Origin: an uncultured Lachnospiraceae bacterium
Lineage (GTDB): Bacteria; Bacillota; Clostridia; Lachnospirales; Lachnospiraceae
Assembly (NCBI GenBank): GCA_946406305.1
Contig: CAMJKC010000082.1
Span: forward strand, 1 to 7,384
DNA length: 7,384 nt
Direction: 5' to 3'
Positions 1-6,835 of this stretch are shown in pieces; position 1 is the first letter of the stretch; each line of letters opens with the position of its first letter. A program made the position numbers and the translations under genes. The notes beneath the pieces were generated by a model that was not told the DNA's origin, did not search any database, and saw only the letters and a program-made list of their open reading frames with translations.

Positions 1-1
1 T

Positions 2-439
2 TCTTATCATGATGTAGAGACAGTATTTTATAAATTCTATATTAAAGATAATGTTTTTGCAATTCTTACAGACTGTGGAAAATATGATAATTATATTTTA
101 GAGACTATAAGCGATGTTAATTTTTTAATGCTTGAATGCAACTATGATTTAGAGTGGTTAATGAACAAATCTGGATACCCTGATTTTTTAATCAATAGAA
201 TAAAAAGCACAAAGGGCCATTTATCAAATGAAGATTGTGCAAAAATAATATATGAATTATCAAATAAAAATTTAAAAAAAGTATTTCTTTCACACATAAG
301 TAAAAATAGTAATAGTGAAGAATATGCATATCAATTTGTAACAAATTATCTAAATAGTCATTATAATATTAAAAACCTTCCTGAAATACATATTGCGAAA
401 AGAGATATTATAACTGAAATATACAATGATAATAGTTGA
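2..439 (+). CDS. walJ: WalJ/YycJ-family MBL-fold metallohydrolase, C-terminal part (5' end outside window)
   Basis: An open frame runs in from the left edge for 145 codons to a TGA stop, so the N-terminal half, with the HxHxDH metal motif, lies upstream. The visible part has the pattern of the WalJ/YycJ (VicX) group of metallo-beta-lactamase-fold proteins: a TDCG stretch (visible residues 23-26, Asp a likely metal ligand), LECNYD (44-49), a GHLSN motif (72-76) and a late SHIS histidine (H98, likely the last metal ligand). An internal ATG at 128 is not the start, because homology-like motifs extend well before it. Family members are usually about 260 residues; they are linked to the cell-wall WalRK system in Bacillus and streptococci and some have exonuclease-like activity. 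No walR or walK is visible here. Family assignment is fairly sure; the substrate is unknown. Confidence 0.85.
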   Translation, partial: SYHDVETVFYKFYIKDNVFAILTDCGKYDNYILETISDVNFLMLECNYDLEWLMNKSGYPDFLINRIKSTKGHLSNEDCAKIIYELSNKNLKKVFLSHISKNSNSEEYAYQFVTNYLNSHYNIKNLPEIHIAKRDIITEIYNDNS

Positions 440-470
440 AAAACATTCATTTTTTATATATAATTTAAGT

Positions 471-1193
471 ATGGATAATATAAGTAAAAATAACAAAAAT
501 AAAACAAAAAGAAAAAAGCATATTATAAGTTTTTTTTTATTGCTTATCATAATTTGTATATTAATTACATTTGCAGTTGAAATGTATTTATATAAAAATA
601 ATAATGGTGTTTTAAGTAAATTTAATACTTCTACTGATGTTATAATTGAAAAAATTTTAGATATTAATGAACTATCTACATCTGAATATATATATAATGG
701 TGTTGTCATTATTAAGAATAAGGATTTACCAGATAAATTTAAACTTGAAGAAAAAAGCACTGTAAGCAATGCAAATTTATTAAATGTAATATTAGATAGA
801 AATAAAATAGAAGAAGATGAAGATTTAGTATATGTTGCATATAACGGAATTGTAAAGATGGGAATTGATATCTCAGAGCTGAAAATAGATAAAAATGAAA
901 ATTTAAAATTAATTGTAATTAAAATACCAAAAATTAAAGTTTTTGATTATTTGGTGGACCAAAGCAGTCTTGACTATATATATTTGAAAGAAGAATTAAA
1001 TGTTCAAGATTTCTTTTCTGTTGCATATGATATGTGCCAAAAAGATATTTCTGAAAAAGTAAGTAATGATAAAAATTTTTATAACTCTGCAGTTCAAAAT
1101 ACAAAAGATGCAATAGAAGCTCTTGTAGATTGGTTAGATGGACAAGATGGCTATAAAATTCAAGTAGTGTATGAAGAGGATAGTTATGAATAA
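471..1193 (+). CDS. Membrane-anchored DUF4230 protein (first of tandem pair)
   Basis: This is a 240-residue protein from the ATG at 471. A lysine-rich cytoplasmic start (residues 9-17) precedes one hydrophobic segment (about 18-37), so the rest should lie outside the membrane. The DUF4230 core is visible at 121-157: YNGIVK, then GIDIS, then a beta-rich stretch ending in IPKIKV. The C-terminal part (about 176-220) looks helical. DUF4230 has no established function known to me. The frame is open back to an ATG at 426 (15 more residues), which would overlap walJ by 14 bases. Neither start has a clear Shine-Dalgarno; 471 was chosen because it puts the charged residues at the N-terminus and avoids the overlap. 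The end overlaps the next gene by 8 bases. It is more diverged than the second copy and lacks its ELATLE/YYHNVA wording. Confidence 0.75.
   Translation: MDNISKNNKNKTKRKKHIISFFLLLIIICILITFAVEMYLYKNNNGVLSKFNTSTDVIIEKILDINELSTSEYIYNGVVIIKNKDLPDKFKLEEKSTVSNANLLNVILDRNKIEEDEDLVYVAYNGIVKMGIDISELKIDKNENLKLIVIKIPKIKVFDYLVDQSSLDYIYLKEELNVQDFFSVAYDMCQKDISEKVSNDKNFYNSAVQNTKDAIEALVDWLDGQDGYKIQVVYEEDSYE
1174..1180 (+). promoter_or_regulatory. Shine-Dalgarno deciding the start of the second DUF4230 gene
   Basis: AAGAGGA ends 5 bases before the ATG at 1186. A frame-matched ATG at 1171 would place this site inside the coding region and has no comparable signal of its own, so 1186 is preferred. The site lies within the last codons of the upstream gene, which suggests translational coupling. 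Confidence 0.75.
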
Positions 1194-1770
1194 AATATAT
1201 AAATTTTTATTTTTTTTAATTATTTTTTTAAATTCTTGTTCAATTAAAAATCAAATTGATTTAAAACCAAATATTGAACAAATAAGATCCATATGTGAAC
1301 TTGCTACCTTAGAATGCTATTACCATAATGTTGCAAAATCTATAAAACCTAAAAGCACACTTTTTCAAAATGAAAGAAAATTTTGGGTTCAGTATAATGG
1401 TATAGTTAAAATTGGTATTGATATGTCAAAAATTAATATGACAGTCAAAAACAATACAATAAATATAGTTATACCAAAAGCAAAAATATTAAGCATTTCA
1501 ACTATTACTCCTAATTTAGATGATTTCTTATCTGACAATAATGAAGGCGGATTTATCATTGGAATCGGTAGAAATCAAATAACTGCGGAAGATCAGACTA
1601 CTGCAATTGCTACTGCACAAGAACAAATATATAAAGATATAGAAAATAATAATAATTTATTAACTCATGCTTTAGATAGAGGAAAAACTTTAATTAGTGA
1701 ATACATTAATAATATTGGAGAATTGACTAACAGAAAATACGAAGTGATTTTTACAGAAGTGAGTGAATAA
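1186..1770 (+). CDS. DUF4230 protein, predicted lipoprotein (second of tandem pair)
   Basis: This is a 194-residue protein. Its N-terminus has Lys at 3 and 6, a hydrophobic run of Phe, Leu and Ile (7-15), then LNSC with Cys18. This resembles a lipoprotein signal peptide, although Asn at -2 is not ideal for a lipobox, so lipidation is likely but not certain. After that come ELATLE (38-43), YYHNVAK (45-51), the DUF4230 core YNGIVKIGIDMS (70-81) with IPKAKIL (96-102), and ITAEDQTTA (132-140) leading into a helical C-terminal part that ends in a short beta-like YEVIF. This wording is typical of clostridial DUF4230 proteins, and the family call is firm. The function is unknown; the location should be the outer face of the cytoplasmic membrane. 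The start overlaps the previous gene by 8 bases and the stop is 2 bases before pncB, so it is co-transcribed with both. Confidence 0.88.
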   Translation: MNKIYKFLFFLIIFLNSCSIKNQIDLKPNIEQIRSICELATLECYYHNVAKSIKPKSTLFQNERKFWVQYNGIVKIGIDMSKINMTVKNNTINIVIPKAKILSISTITPNLDDFLSDNNEGGFIIGIGRNQITAEDQTTAIATAQEQIYKDIENNNNLLTHALDRGKTLISEYINNIGELTNRKYEVIFTEVSE

Positions 1771-1772
1771 AT

Positions 1773-3248
1773 ATGTATAGTGAAATAAAAAATAGAAATT
1801 TATCATTACTTACAGATTTATATGAATTGATGATGATGCAAGGCTATTTTAATAATGATTTTTTTAAAGATAAATATGCAGTTTTTGATATCTTTTACAG
1901 AAAAAACCCATACGGAAATGGCTTTTCAGTTTTTTCTGGTCTAACTGAAATTGTTGATTATATAGATAATTTAAAATTTACTAATAATGATATAGATTAT
2001 TTGAATTCATTGAAAATATTTACAGATGATTTTTTATCTTACTTAAAAGATTTTAAATGGACTGGTTCTATATATGCATTTGATGAAGGCTCCTTGATAA
2101 ATAAAAAAGAACCAATTATTAAAATTGAGGCAAAAATTATTGAAGCGCAATTAATTGAAGGCGCAATATTAAGTATTTTTAATCATCAAACACTAATTGC
2201 AACAAAGGCATATAGAGTATGTAAAGCGGCTGGTGAAAATTCTGTCATGGAATTTGGATTAAGAAGAGCTCATTCAATAGATTCAAGTATATATGGGGCA
2301 AAGGCTTCCGTAATATCTGGTTGTGTTGGAACTTCAAATGTTCTTGCAGCCAAGATGTTTGATATAATACCTATGGGGACACAAGCACATTCTTGGATTA
2401 TGTCATTTGATACAGAATATGATGCTTTTTTAAGTTTTGCAAAAATGTATCCCGATATGTGTATTTTATTGGTTGATACATATGATACTTTAAAATCAGG
2501 TGTAAAAAATGCAATAAAGACATTTGAATATATGAGGGATAATAATATTAAATCAAAAAAATATGGTATAAGAATTGATAGTGGTGATTTAGCATATTTA
2601 TCAAAAGAAGCGAGAAAAATGCTTGATGATGCAGGATTTAAAGATGCAATAATATGTGCCTCAAATGATTTAGATGAAAATATTATAATGAGTTTAAAAA
2701 TACAAGGAGCTAAAATTGACTTATATGGAGTTGGAACAAAAATGATAACTGGTGATCCAATATGTAGCCTTGGTGGAGTGTATAAGTTATCTGCATTATA
2801 TGACAAAAACAGCTATAAATCTAAAATTAAAATTAGTGAAAATTCAGAAAAAATAACCAACCCTGGAAATAAGGAAGTCTATAGAATATATAATAGTGAT
2901 AGTATGTTAGTTGCTGATTTATTAACACTTGAAGATGAAAATATATCTAATGAAAATGACCTTGAATTATTTGATCCAATAGATGTATGGAAAAAGACAT
3001 TCCTTAAAAAGAATACATTCACAATAAAAAAAATGCTAAATCCAGTAATATTAAATGGAAAAAACATATATAATTACCCATCAATAAAGGAGATACAAAC
3101 TAATTTAAATAATGATGTTATGACATTTAGAGAAGATTATTTAAGATTAATAAATCCAAAAGAATATCATGTAGACTTATCAAAAAAATTATATGATTTA
3201 AAAAATGAATTATTAAAAAAATATAGTGAGGACAAATTCAATGAATAA
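1773..3248 (+). CDS. pncB: Nicotinate phosphoribosyltransferase
   Basis: This cytoplasmic enzyme joins nicotinate and PRPP, with ATP hydrolysis, to give nicotinate mononucleotide, the entry step of NAD salvage (Preiss-Handler route). The 491 residues match the long Firmicutes form and look complete. Visible motifs: the N-terminal SLLTDLYELMMMQGYF (11-26); FGLRRA (161-166); GTSN (186-189); GTQAHSW (202-208), whose His206 corresponds to the phosphorylated catalytic histidine of the family; VDTYDT (234-239); RIDSGDL (267-273); and GVGT (319-322) for phosphate/PRPP binding. The start at 1773 agrees with the family N-terminus; only a loose ribosome site (AAGTGAG, 1757-1763) precedes it. The gene starts 2 bases after the DUF4230 lipoprotein gene and overlaps hisS by 8 bases. 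I saw no NiaR-type operator next to it, which fits transcription from a distant upstream promoter. Confidence 0.97.
   Translation: MYSEIKNRNLSLLTDLYELMMMQGYFNNDFFKDKYAVFDIFYRKNPYGNGFSVFSGLTEIVDYIDNLKFTNNDIDYLNSLKIFTDDFLSYLKDFKWTGSIYAFDEGSLINKKEPIIKIEAKIIEAQLIEGAILSIFNHQTLIATKAYRVCKAAGENSVMEFGLRRAHSIDSSIYGAKASVISGCVGTSNVLAAKMFDIIPMGTQAHSWIMSFDTEYDAFLSFAKMYPDMCILLVDTYDTLKSGVKNAIKTFEYMRDNNIKSKKYGIRIDSGDLAYLSKEARKMLDDAGFKDAIICASNDLDENIIMSLKIQGAKIDLYGVGTKMITGDPICSLGGVYKLSALYDKNSYKSKIKISENSEKITNPGNKEVYRIYNSDSMLVADLLTLEDENISNENDLELFDPIDVWKKTFLKKNTFTIKKMLNPVILNGKNIYNYPSIKEIQTNLNNDVMTFREDYLRLINPKEYHVDLSKKLYDLKNELLKKYSEDKFNE
3228..3231 (+). promoter_or_regulatory. Shine-Dalgarno deciding the hisS start
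   Basis: GAGG lies 9 bases before the ATG at 3241, inside the last codons of pncB. A frame-matched GTG at 3226 overlaps this site and would add five residues with no family support (the HisRS family begins close to NPVNGMRD), so 3241 is preferred. Confidence 0.65.
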
Positions 3249-4473
3249 AAATCCTGTTAATGGAATGAGAGATATATCAATAAATGAAATGAATTTAAGA
3301 ATTTTTTTATTAAGTGAATTAAAAGATACTTATAAAAAATTTGGATTCAACGAAATTAGAACTCCAATTTGTGAAAGTATATCTAATTTAATTTCAAATG
3401 AAGGATGGGAAAATGAAAAATTAATTTTCAAAATTCAAAAAAGAGGAGAAAAATTAAAAAAAGTTTTAAGTAATAATGAAGTTAAAGAAGAAGACTTAGT
3501 AGATATGGGGCTTAGATATGATTTAACTTTACCACTTTGCAGGTATTATGCGAATAATAAGAAAGATTTACCTATGCCTTTTAAATCTCTTCAATGCGAT
3601 TATGTATATAGAGCAGATAGACCACAACTTGGTAGATATAGAGAATTTATGCAATGTGATATTGATATAATTGGTGAGAGTAGCAATTTGGCAGAAATTG
3701 ATTTAATACTGGCAACATCAACTTTTTTAAAAAAAATTGGATTTGATAAATATAAATTCTATTATGAAATAAATGATAGAAAAATATTAAAGGCAATACA
3801 AAACAAAATAGGATTCTCAGATTCTGAATTCCAAAATATATGTATAATACAAGATAAATATGATAAAATTGGAATTCAAGGTGTTAAAGAAGAATTGCTA
3901 AATTCGAATTTTGATAATGACTTAGTTTTAAAATATTTAGATTTATTAAATGACGTTAATAAAATGAGCCTTGAGGAATTAAAAAAACTACTTCATGATA
4001 ATATCGATGTGAATGTAATAGAAAATTTGTTGGACATAATTGAAATAACAAAGGAATTTAATATAGATGTAAAATTTAATCCAAATTTAGTTAGAGGTAT
4101 GGGGTATTATACAGATACGATTTATGAAATTAAAACTGATAATTTTAATAGTTCTATAGGTGGAGGCGGAAGGTATAACGATTTAATAAAAAAATATTTA
4201 AATGAAAGCATTCCAGCTATAGGTATCTCAATTGGATTTGAAAGAATAGTAAATATATTATTGAATGATAATTATAAAATACCAGATATAGAAAAAGAAT
4301 TATATTGTGTTGAAAATACACTTGATAGAAACTCAAAACTAAAAGTTTTTAAAAATGCCATGAAAGAAAGAGATAACAATAAAATAATTAATATAATTAA
4401 AAATTCAAAAAATAAGAGATTTCAAAGAGAAGGATTTGAAAAATTGGGATATAATAAATTTTTAGATTGTTAA
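3241..4473 (+). CDS. hisS: Histidyl-tRNA synthetase, eukaryote-like clostridial type
   Basis: This class II synthetase charges tRNA-His with histidine in the cytoplasm. From the ATG at 3241 it is 410 residues. Visible motifs: VNGMRD near the start; LRYDLTLPLCRY (91-102); motif 2, from RADRPQLGRYREF to QCDIDIIG (124-145); INDRKIL (177-183); HisA-like LVRGMGYYT (283-291) with Arg285; HisB-like GGGGRYNDL (307-315); and motif 3, AIGISIGFERI (326-336). The LRYDLT and INDRKIL wording resembles eukaryotic HisRS and a known clostridial clade more than E. coli HisS. Retained catalytic motifs and the aspS neighbour (a classic Firmicutes pair) argue against HisZ, the catalytically inactive paralogue in histidine biosynthesis. 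Oddities: RYN replaces the usual RYD, Asp292 replaces the Gly common after YYT, and the anticodon-binding domain (about 350-410) is short, ending soon after its last helix. The gene overlaps pncB by 8 bases. Confidence 0.93.
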   Translation: MNKNPVNGMRDISINEMNLRIFLLSELKDTYKKFGFNEIRTPICESISNLISNEGWENEKLIFKIQKRGEKLKKVLSNNEVKEEDLVDMGLRYDLTLPLCRYYANNKKDLPMPFKSLQCDYVYRADRPQLGRYREFMQCDIDIIGESSNLAEIDLILATSTFLKKIGFDKYKFYYEINDRKILKAIQNKIGFSDSEFQNICIIQDKYDKIGIQGVKEELLNSNFDNDLVLKYLDLLNDVNKMSLEELKKLLHDNIDVNVIENLLDIIEITKEFNIDVKFNPNLVRGMGYYTDTIYEIKTDNFNSSIGGGGRYNDLIKKYLNESIPAIGISIGFERIVNILLNDNYKIPDIEKELYCVENTLDRNSKLKVFKNAMKERDNNKIINIIKNSKNKRFQREGFEKLGYNKFLDC

Positions 4474-4485
4474 ATAGGAGATTAT

Positions 4486-6267
4486 ATGAGTGAAAATATT
4501 TTAGGATTAAAAAGAACAAAACTATGTGGAGAATTTACAAAAGATGATATTGGAAAAGTAGTAACTGTTATGGGATGGGTTCAAAGAAGTAGAAATAAAG
4601 GAAGCTTAATTTTTGTAGATCTTAGAGATAGAACAGGAATAATTCAAATTGTTTTTGATGAAGACAAATGTAATAGTGATATTTTTAAAAAAGCAAGTGA
4701 ATTAAAATTTGAATATGTTGTTGCCGTAGTCGGAGAAGTTTGTAAAAGATCAGATATTAATGAAAAAATTCCAACAGGTTACATTGAAATCATTCCTACT
4801 GAATTAAGGATTTTGTCGGAATCAGATGTTCTTCCTTTTCCTATTGAAGATGAAATAAATACAAGAGAAGAACTAAGATTGCAATATCGATATTTAGATT
4901 TGAGAAGAACACCATTAAAAAACAACATTATGATAAGATCAAAAATTGCAATGGCATATAGAAATTTTTTATCAGAAGAAGGTTTTATAGAAATAGAAAC
5001 ACCAACTTTTTGTAAATCCACACCAGAAGGTGCAAGAGACTATTTGGTTCCAAGTAGAGTGAATCCTGGAAAATTTTATGCTTTACCTCAAAGTCCACAA
5101 TTGTATAAACAATTACTTATGGTATCTGGCTTTGATAAATACTTCCAAATTGCAAGGTGTTATAGAGATGAAGATTTAAGAGCAGATAGACAACCAGAAT
5201 TCACACAAGTTGATATGGAGCTTTCTTTTGCTGACGTTGATGATGTAATAAATTTAAATGAAAGATTAATTCAATATATTTTTGCAAAAGTATGTAATAT
5301 TGAAATTAAAATTCCATTTAAAAGATTAGATTGGGAAGATGCAATGGATTTATATGGCTCAGACAAGCCTGATTTACGGTTTGACATGAAAATTACTGAT
5401 ATCTCCGAAATAGCAAAAAATTCAAATTTTACAGTATTTAGCAATGCTATCATTAACAATGATACTGTTAGATGTTTAAAGCTAACAAATGGTGCAAATA
5501 TGTCAAGAAAAAAAATTGATGCTTATATAGAATTTGCAAAAGAATATGGTTTAGCTGGTCTTTCTTATATTGGAATATCAGAAGAAGGAGACATCAAGTC
5601 TTCATTTATAAAATATGTAAATGAAGACGAAATTAATGCTATTTTTGATAAAACTAAATGTAATAAAGGAGACATTTTATTTATTGCTGCTGATAGTAAG
5701 AAAAAAGTATCACAAGCACTTGGAGCACTTAGATTAAAATTAGCAGAAGATTATAATTTAATTGATGAAAGTAAATTTGAATTTTTATGGGTAGTCAACT
5801 TTCCATTATTTGAATATAGTGAAGAAGAAAATAGGCTCGTTGCTATGCATCACCCTTTTACTTCCGTTTGCGATAAAGACATAGATTTATTATTTACTGA
5901 CCCAGGAAAGTGTAAAGCAAAAGCATATGACATAGTATTAAATGGTAATGAGATTGGTGGAGGTTCCGTCCGTATTCATCAACCAGAAATTCAAAATAGA
6001 ATGTTTGAAATACTTGGATTTACAAAAGAAAAAGCAGAAGAACAATTTGGGTTTTTATTAAATGCATTTAAATATGGAGTTCCACCACATGCAGGTCTCG
6101 CTTATGGACTTGATAGGGTAGCAATGTTAATATCTCATGCCAAAAGCATACGAGATGTTATTGCTTTTCCAAAAACAAAAGATGCAAGTTGTCTTATGGT
6201 AGAAACACCGAGTGAAGTTGATAAAAAACAATTAGATGACTTAAATATACAAATAAAAAATAGGTAA
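4486..6267 (+). CDS. aspS: Aspartyl-tRNA synthetase
   Basis: This class II synthetase charges tRNA-Asp with aspartate. The 593 residues are the normal bacterial length and align end to end with the E. coli enzyme from memory. Domains in order: N-terminal OB-fold anticodon domain (about 1-110, GWVQRSRNKGSLIFVDLRDR at 30-49); YRYLDLRR (134-141); motif 1 ending in ETP (171-173); the flipping-loop/aspartate region ATPEGARDYLVPSR-like at 178-191; QSPQLYKQLL (202-211); motif 2 around R227 to Q241; the bacterial GAD insertion (about 285-420); MHHPFTS (454-460); GGGSVRIH (491-498); and motif 3 GLAYGLDR (537-544). A strong AGGAG (4476-4480) sits 5 bases before the ATG. It starts 12 bases after hisS. 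Lys38 occupies the position where discriminating E. coli AspRS has Leu30 and many non-discriminating enzymes have His, so the tRNA-Asp/tRNA-Asn specificity cannot be read off directly. Confidence 0.99.
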   Translation: MSENILGLKRTKLCGEFTKDDIGKVVTVMGWVQRSRNKGSLIFVDLRDRTGIIQIVFDEDKCNSDIFKKASELKFEYVVAVVGEVCKRSDINEKIPTGYIEIIPTELRILSESDVLPFPIEDEINTREELRLQYRYLDLRRTPLKNNIMIRSKIAMAYRNFLSEEGFIEIETPTFCKSTPEGARDYLVPSRVNPGKFYALPQSPQLYKQLLMVSGFDKYFQIARCYRDEDLRADRQPEFTQVDMELSFADVDDVINLNERLIQYIFAKVCNIEIKIPFKRLDWEDAMDLYGSDKPDLRFDMKITDISEIAKNSNFTVFSNAIINNDTVRCLKLTNGANMSRKKIDAYIEFAKEYGLAGLSYIGISEEGDIKSSFIKYVNEDEINAIFDKTKCNKGDILFIAADSKKKVSQALGALRLKLAEDYNLIDESKFEFLWVVNFPLFEYSEEENRLVAMHHPFTSVCDKDIDLLFTDPGKCKAKAYDIVLNGNEIGGGSVRIHQPEIQNRMFEILGFTKEKAEEQFGFLLNAFKYGVPPHAGLAYGLDRVAMLISHAKSIRDVIAFPKTKDASCLMVETPSEVDKKQLDDLNIQIKNR

Positions 6268-6272
6268 AAGGT

Positions 6273-6746
6273 ATGACAAAAAAAGAATTCCTTAATGTTT
6301 TAAAAAATAATTTGGAAAATAATTTGTCAAATGATGAATTAAGATTTCAGTTGGAGTATTATGAAAAATATATTGATGATGAAATTAAATCTGGAAAGAG
6401 TGAAGATGAAGTTTTATCAGAACTTGGAGAGCCAAATTTTATTGTAAAAACAATACTTCAAGTAAATAAAAATAAAAAAGTAAATTCATATAAAAATCTA
6501 AATGAAAACATATATGAAAATAATTCAAACAGTGAATATAAAAAACAAGATAATAATATTTTTTATTTTAGCACAAATAACAAAATTGAATGTATTATTC
6601 TTATTTTAGTTTTGTTAATAATTTTAATTGCAATTTTTAGATTTTTAGGTTTTGCGTTTTTTGGATTATTTTTAGGTAACAATTTTTTTAGTTTTTTAAT
6701 TTTTTTATTTTTATTATATTTGTTTTTAATAAAAAGAAGATATTAA
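6273..6746 (+). CDS. DUF1700/HAAS-domain membrane protein
   Basis: This is a 157-residue protein. Residues 1-63 fit the HAAS/DUF1700 helical domain: MTKKEFLNVL, then EYYEKYIDDEIKSGKSEDEV, then LGEP (51-54). An Asn/Lys-rich linker follows (about 65-104), then a very hydrophobic C-terminus (about 107-134 and 138-152) that probably makes two or more membrane helices, ending in KRRY. HAAS proteins are thought to be signalling partners that often sit next to a PadR-type repressor; none is visible here. Function is therefore unassigned beyond a membrane protein with a small cytosolic helical domain. The ATG is 5 bases after the aspS stop, with a weak AGG at 6262-6264 upstream. It is probably the last gene of the long operon, as the next gene seems to have its own promoter. 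Confidence 0.85.
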   Translation: MTKKEFLNVLKNNLENNLSNDELRFQLEYYEKYIDDEIKSGKSEDEVLSELGEPNFIVKTILQVNKNKKVNSYKNLNENIYENNSNSEYKKQDNNIFYFSTNNKIECIILILVLLIILIAIFRFLGFAFFGLFLGNNFFSFLIFLFLLYLFLIKRRY

Positions 6747-6780
6747 GTTCCATATTTATTATTTAATACCAAATATTATA

Positions 6781-6809
6781 TTGTTTTTTTACTATTTATT
6801 ATGTATAAT
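6781..6809 (+). promoter_or_regulatory. Putative sigma-A-type promoter for the comEA-like gene
   Basis: TTGTTT (6781-6786) and a perfect TATAAT (6804-6809) are separated by 17 bases, the ideal spacing; the -35 box matches only three of six positions. Transcription would begin near 6816, leaving a leader of only about 20 bases before the ATG at 6836. The 89-base gap (6747-6835) is the only real intergenic space in the window. It holds no other gene, and the background is AT-rich, so chance matches are possible. Confidence 0.5.
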
Positions 6810-6835
6810 GACAATATATTTTATACCAAAATTTT

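Noticed and set aside
128..439. A separate 103-residue gene starting at the ATG at 128
   Set aside because: The frame is open to the window edge and the upstream codons carry further WalJ-family motifs such as TDCG, so the ATG is internal.
530..538. Run of nine T in the first DUF4230 gene as a phase-variation tract
   Set aside because: Similar T8 runs occur in the signal or membrane segments of the second DUF4230 gene (1210-1217) and the comEA-like gene (6873-6880). They follow from Phe codons in membrane helices of an AT-rich genome.
350..769. Minus-strand open frame of 139 codons
   Set aside because: It lies opposite walJ and the first DUF4230 gene, is made of Leu/Ile/Phe/Ser-rich sequence typical of antisense AT-rich DNA, and has no family-like motif.
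2270..2806. Minus-strand open frame of 178 codons inside pncB
   Set aside because: It is fully antisense to well-conserved pncB motifs; a shadow of the real gene.
3241..4473. Reading the HisRS-like gene as HisZ (ATP phosphoribosyltransferase regulatory subunit)
   Set aside because: Motif 2, the HisA-type Arg and motif 3 are retained, and the neighbour is aspS with no histidine biosynthesis gene in view.
4779..5459. Two minus-strand open frames inside aspS
   Set aside because: Both are antisense to conserved AspRS motifs, with no ribosome site or family-like sequence.
6764..6790. Possible terminator after the HAAS gene (TAATA/TATTA stem, then T-run)
   Set aside because: The stem is only five A-T pairs and is separated from the T-run by several bases; too weak to support. 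The T-run more likely belongs to the promoter spacer.
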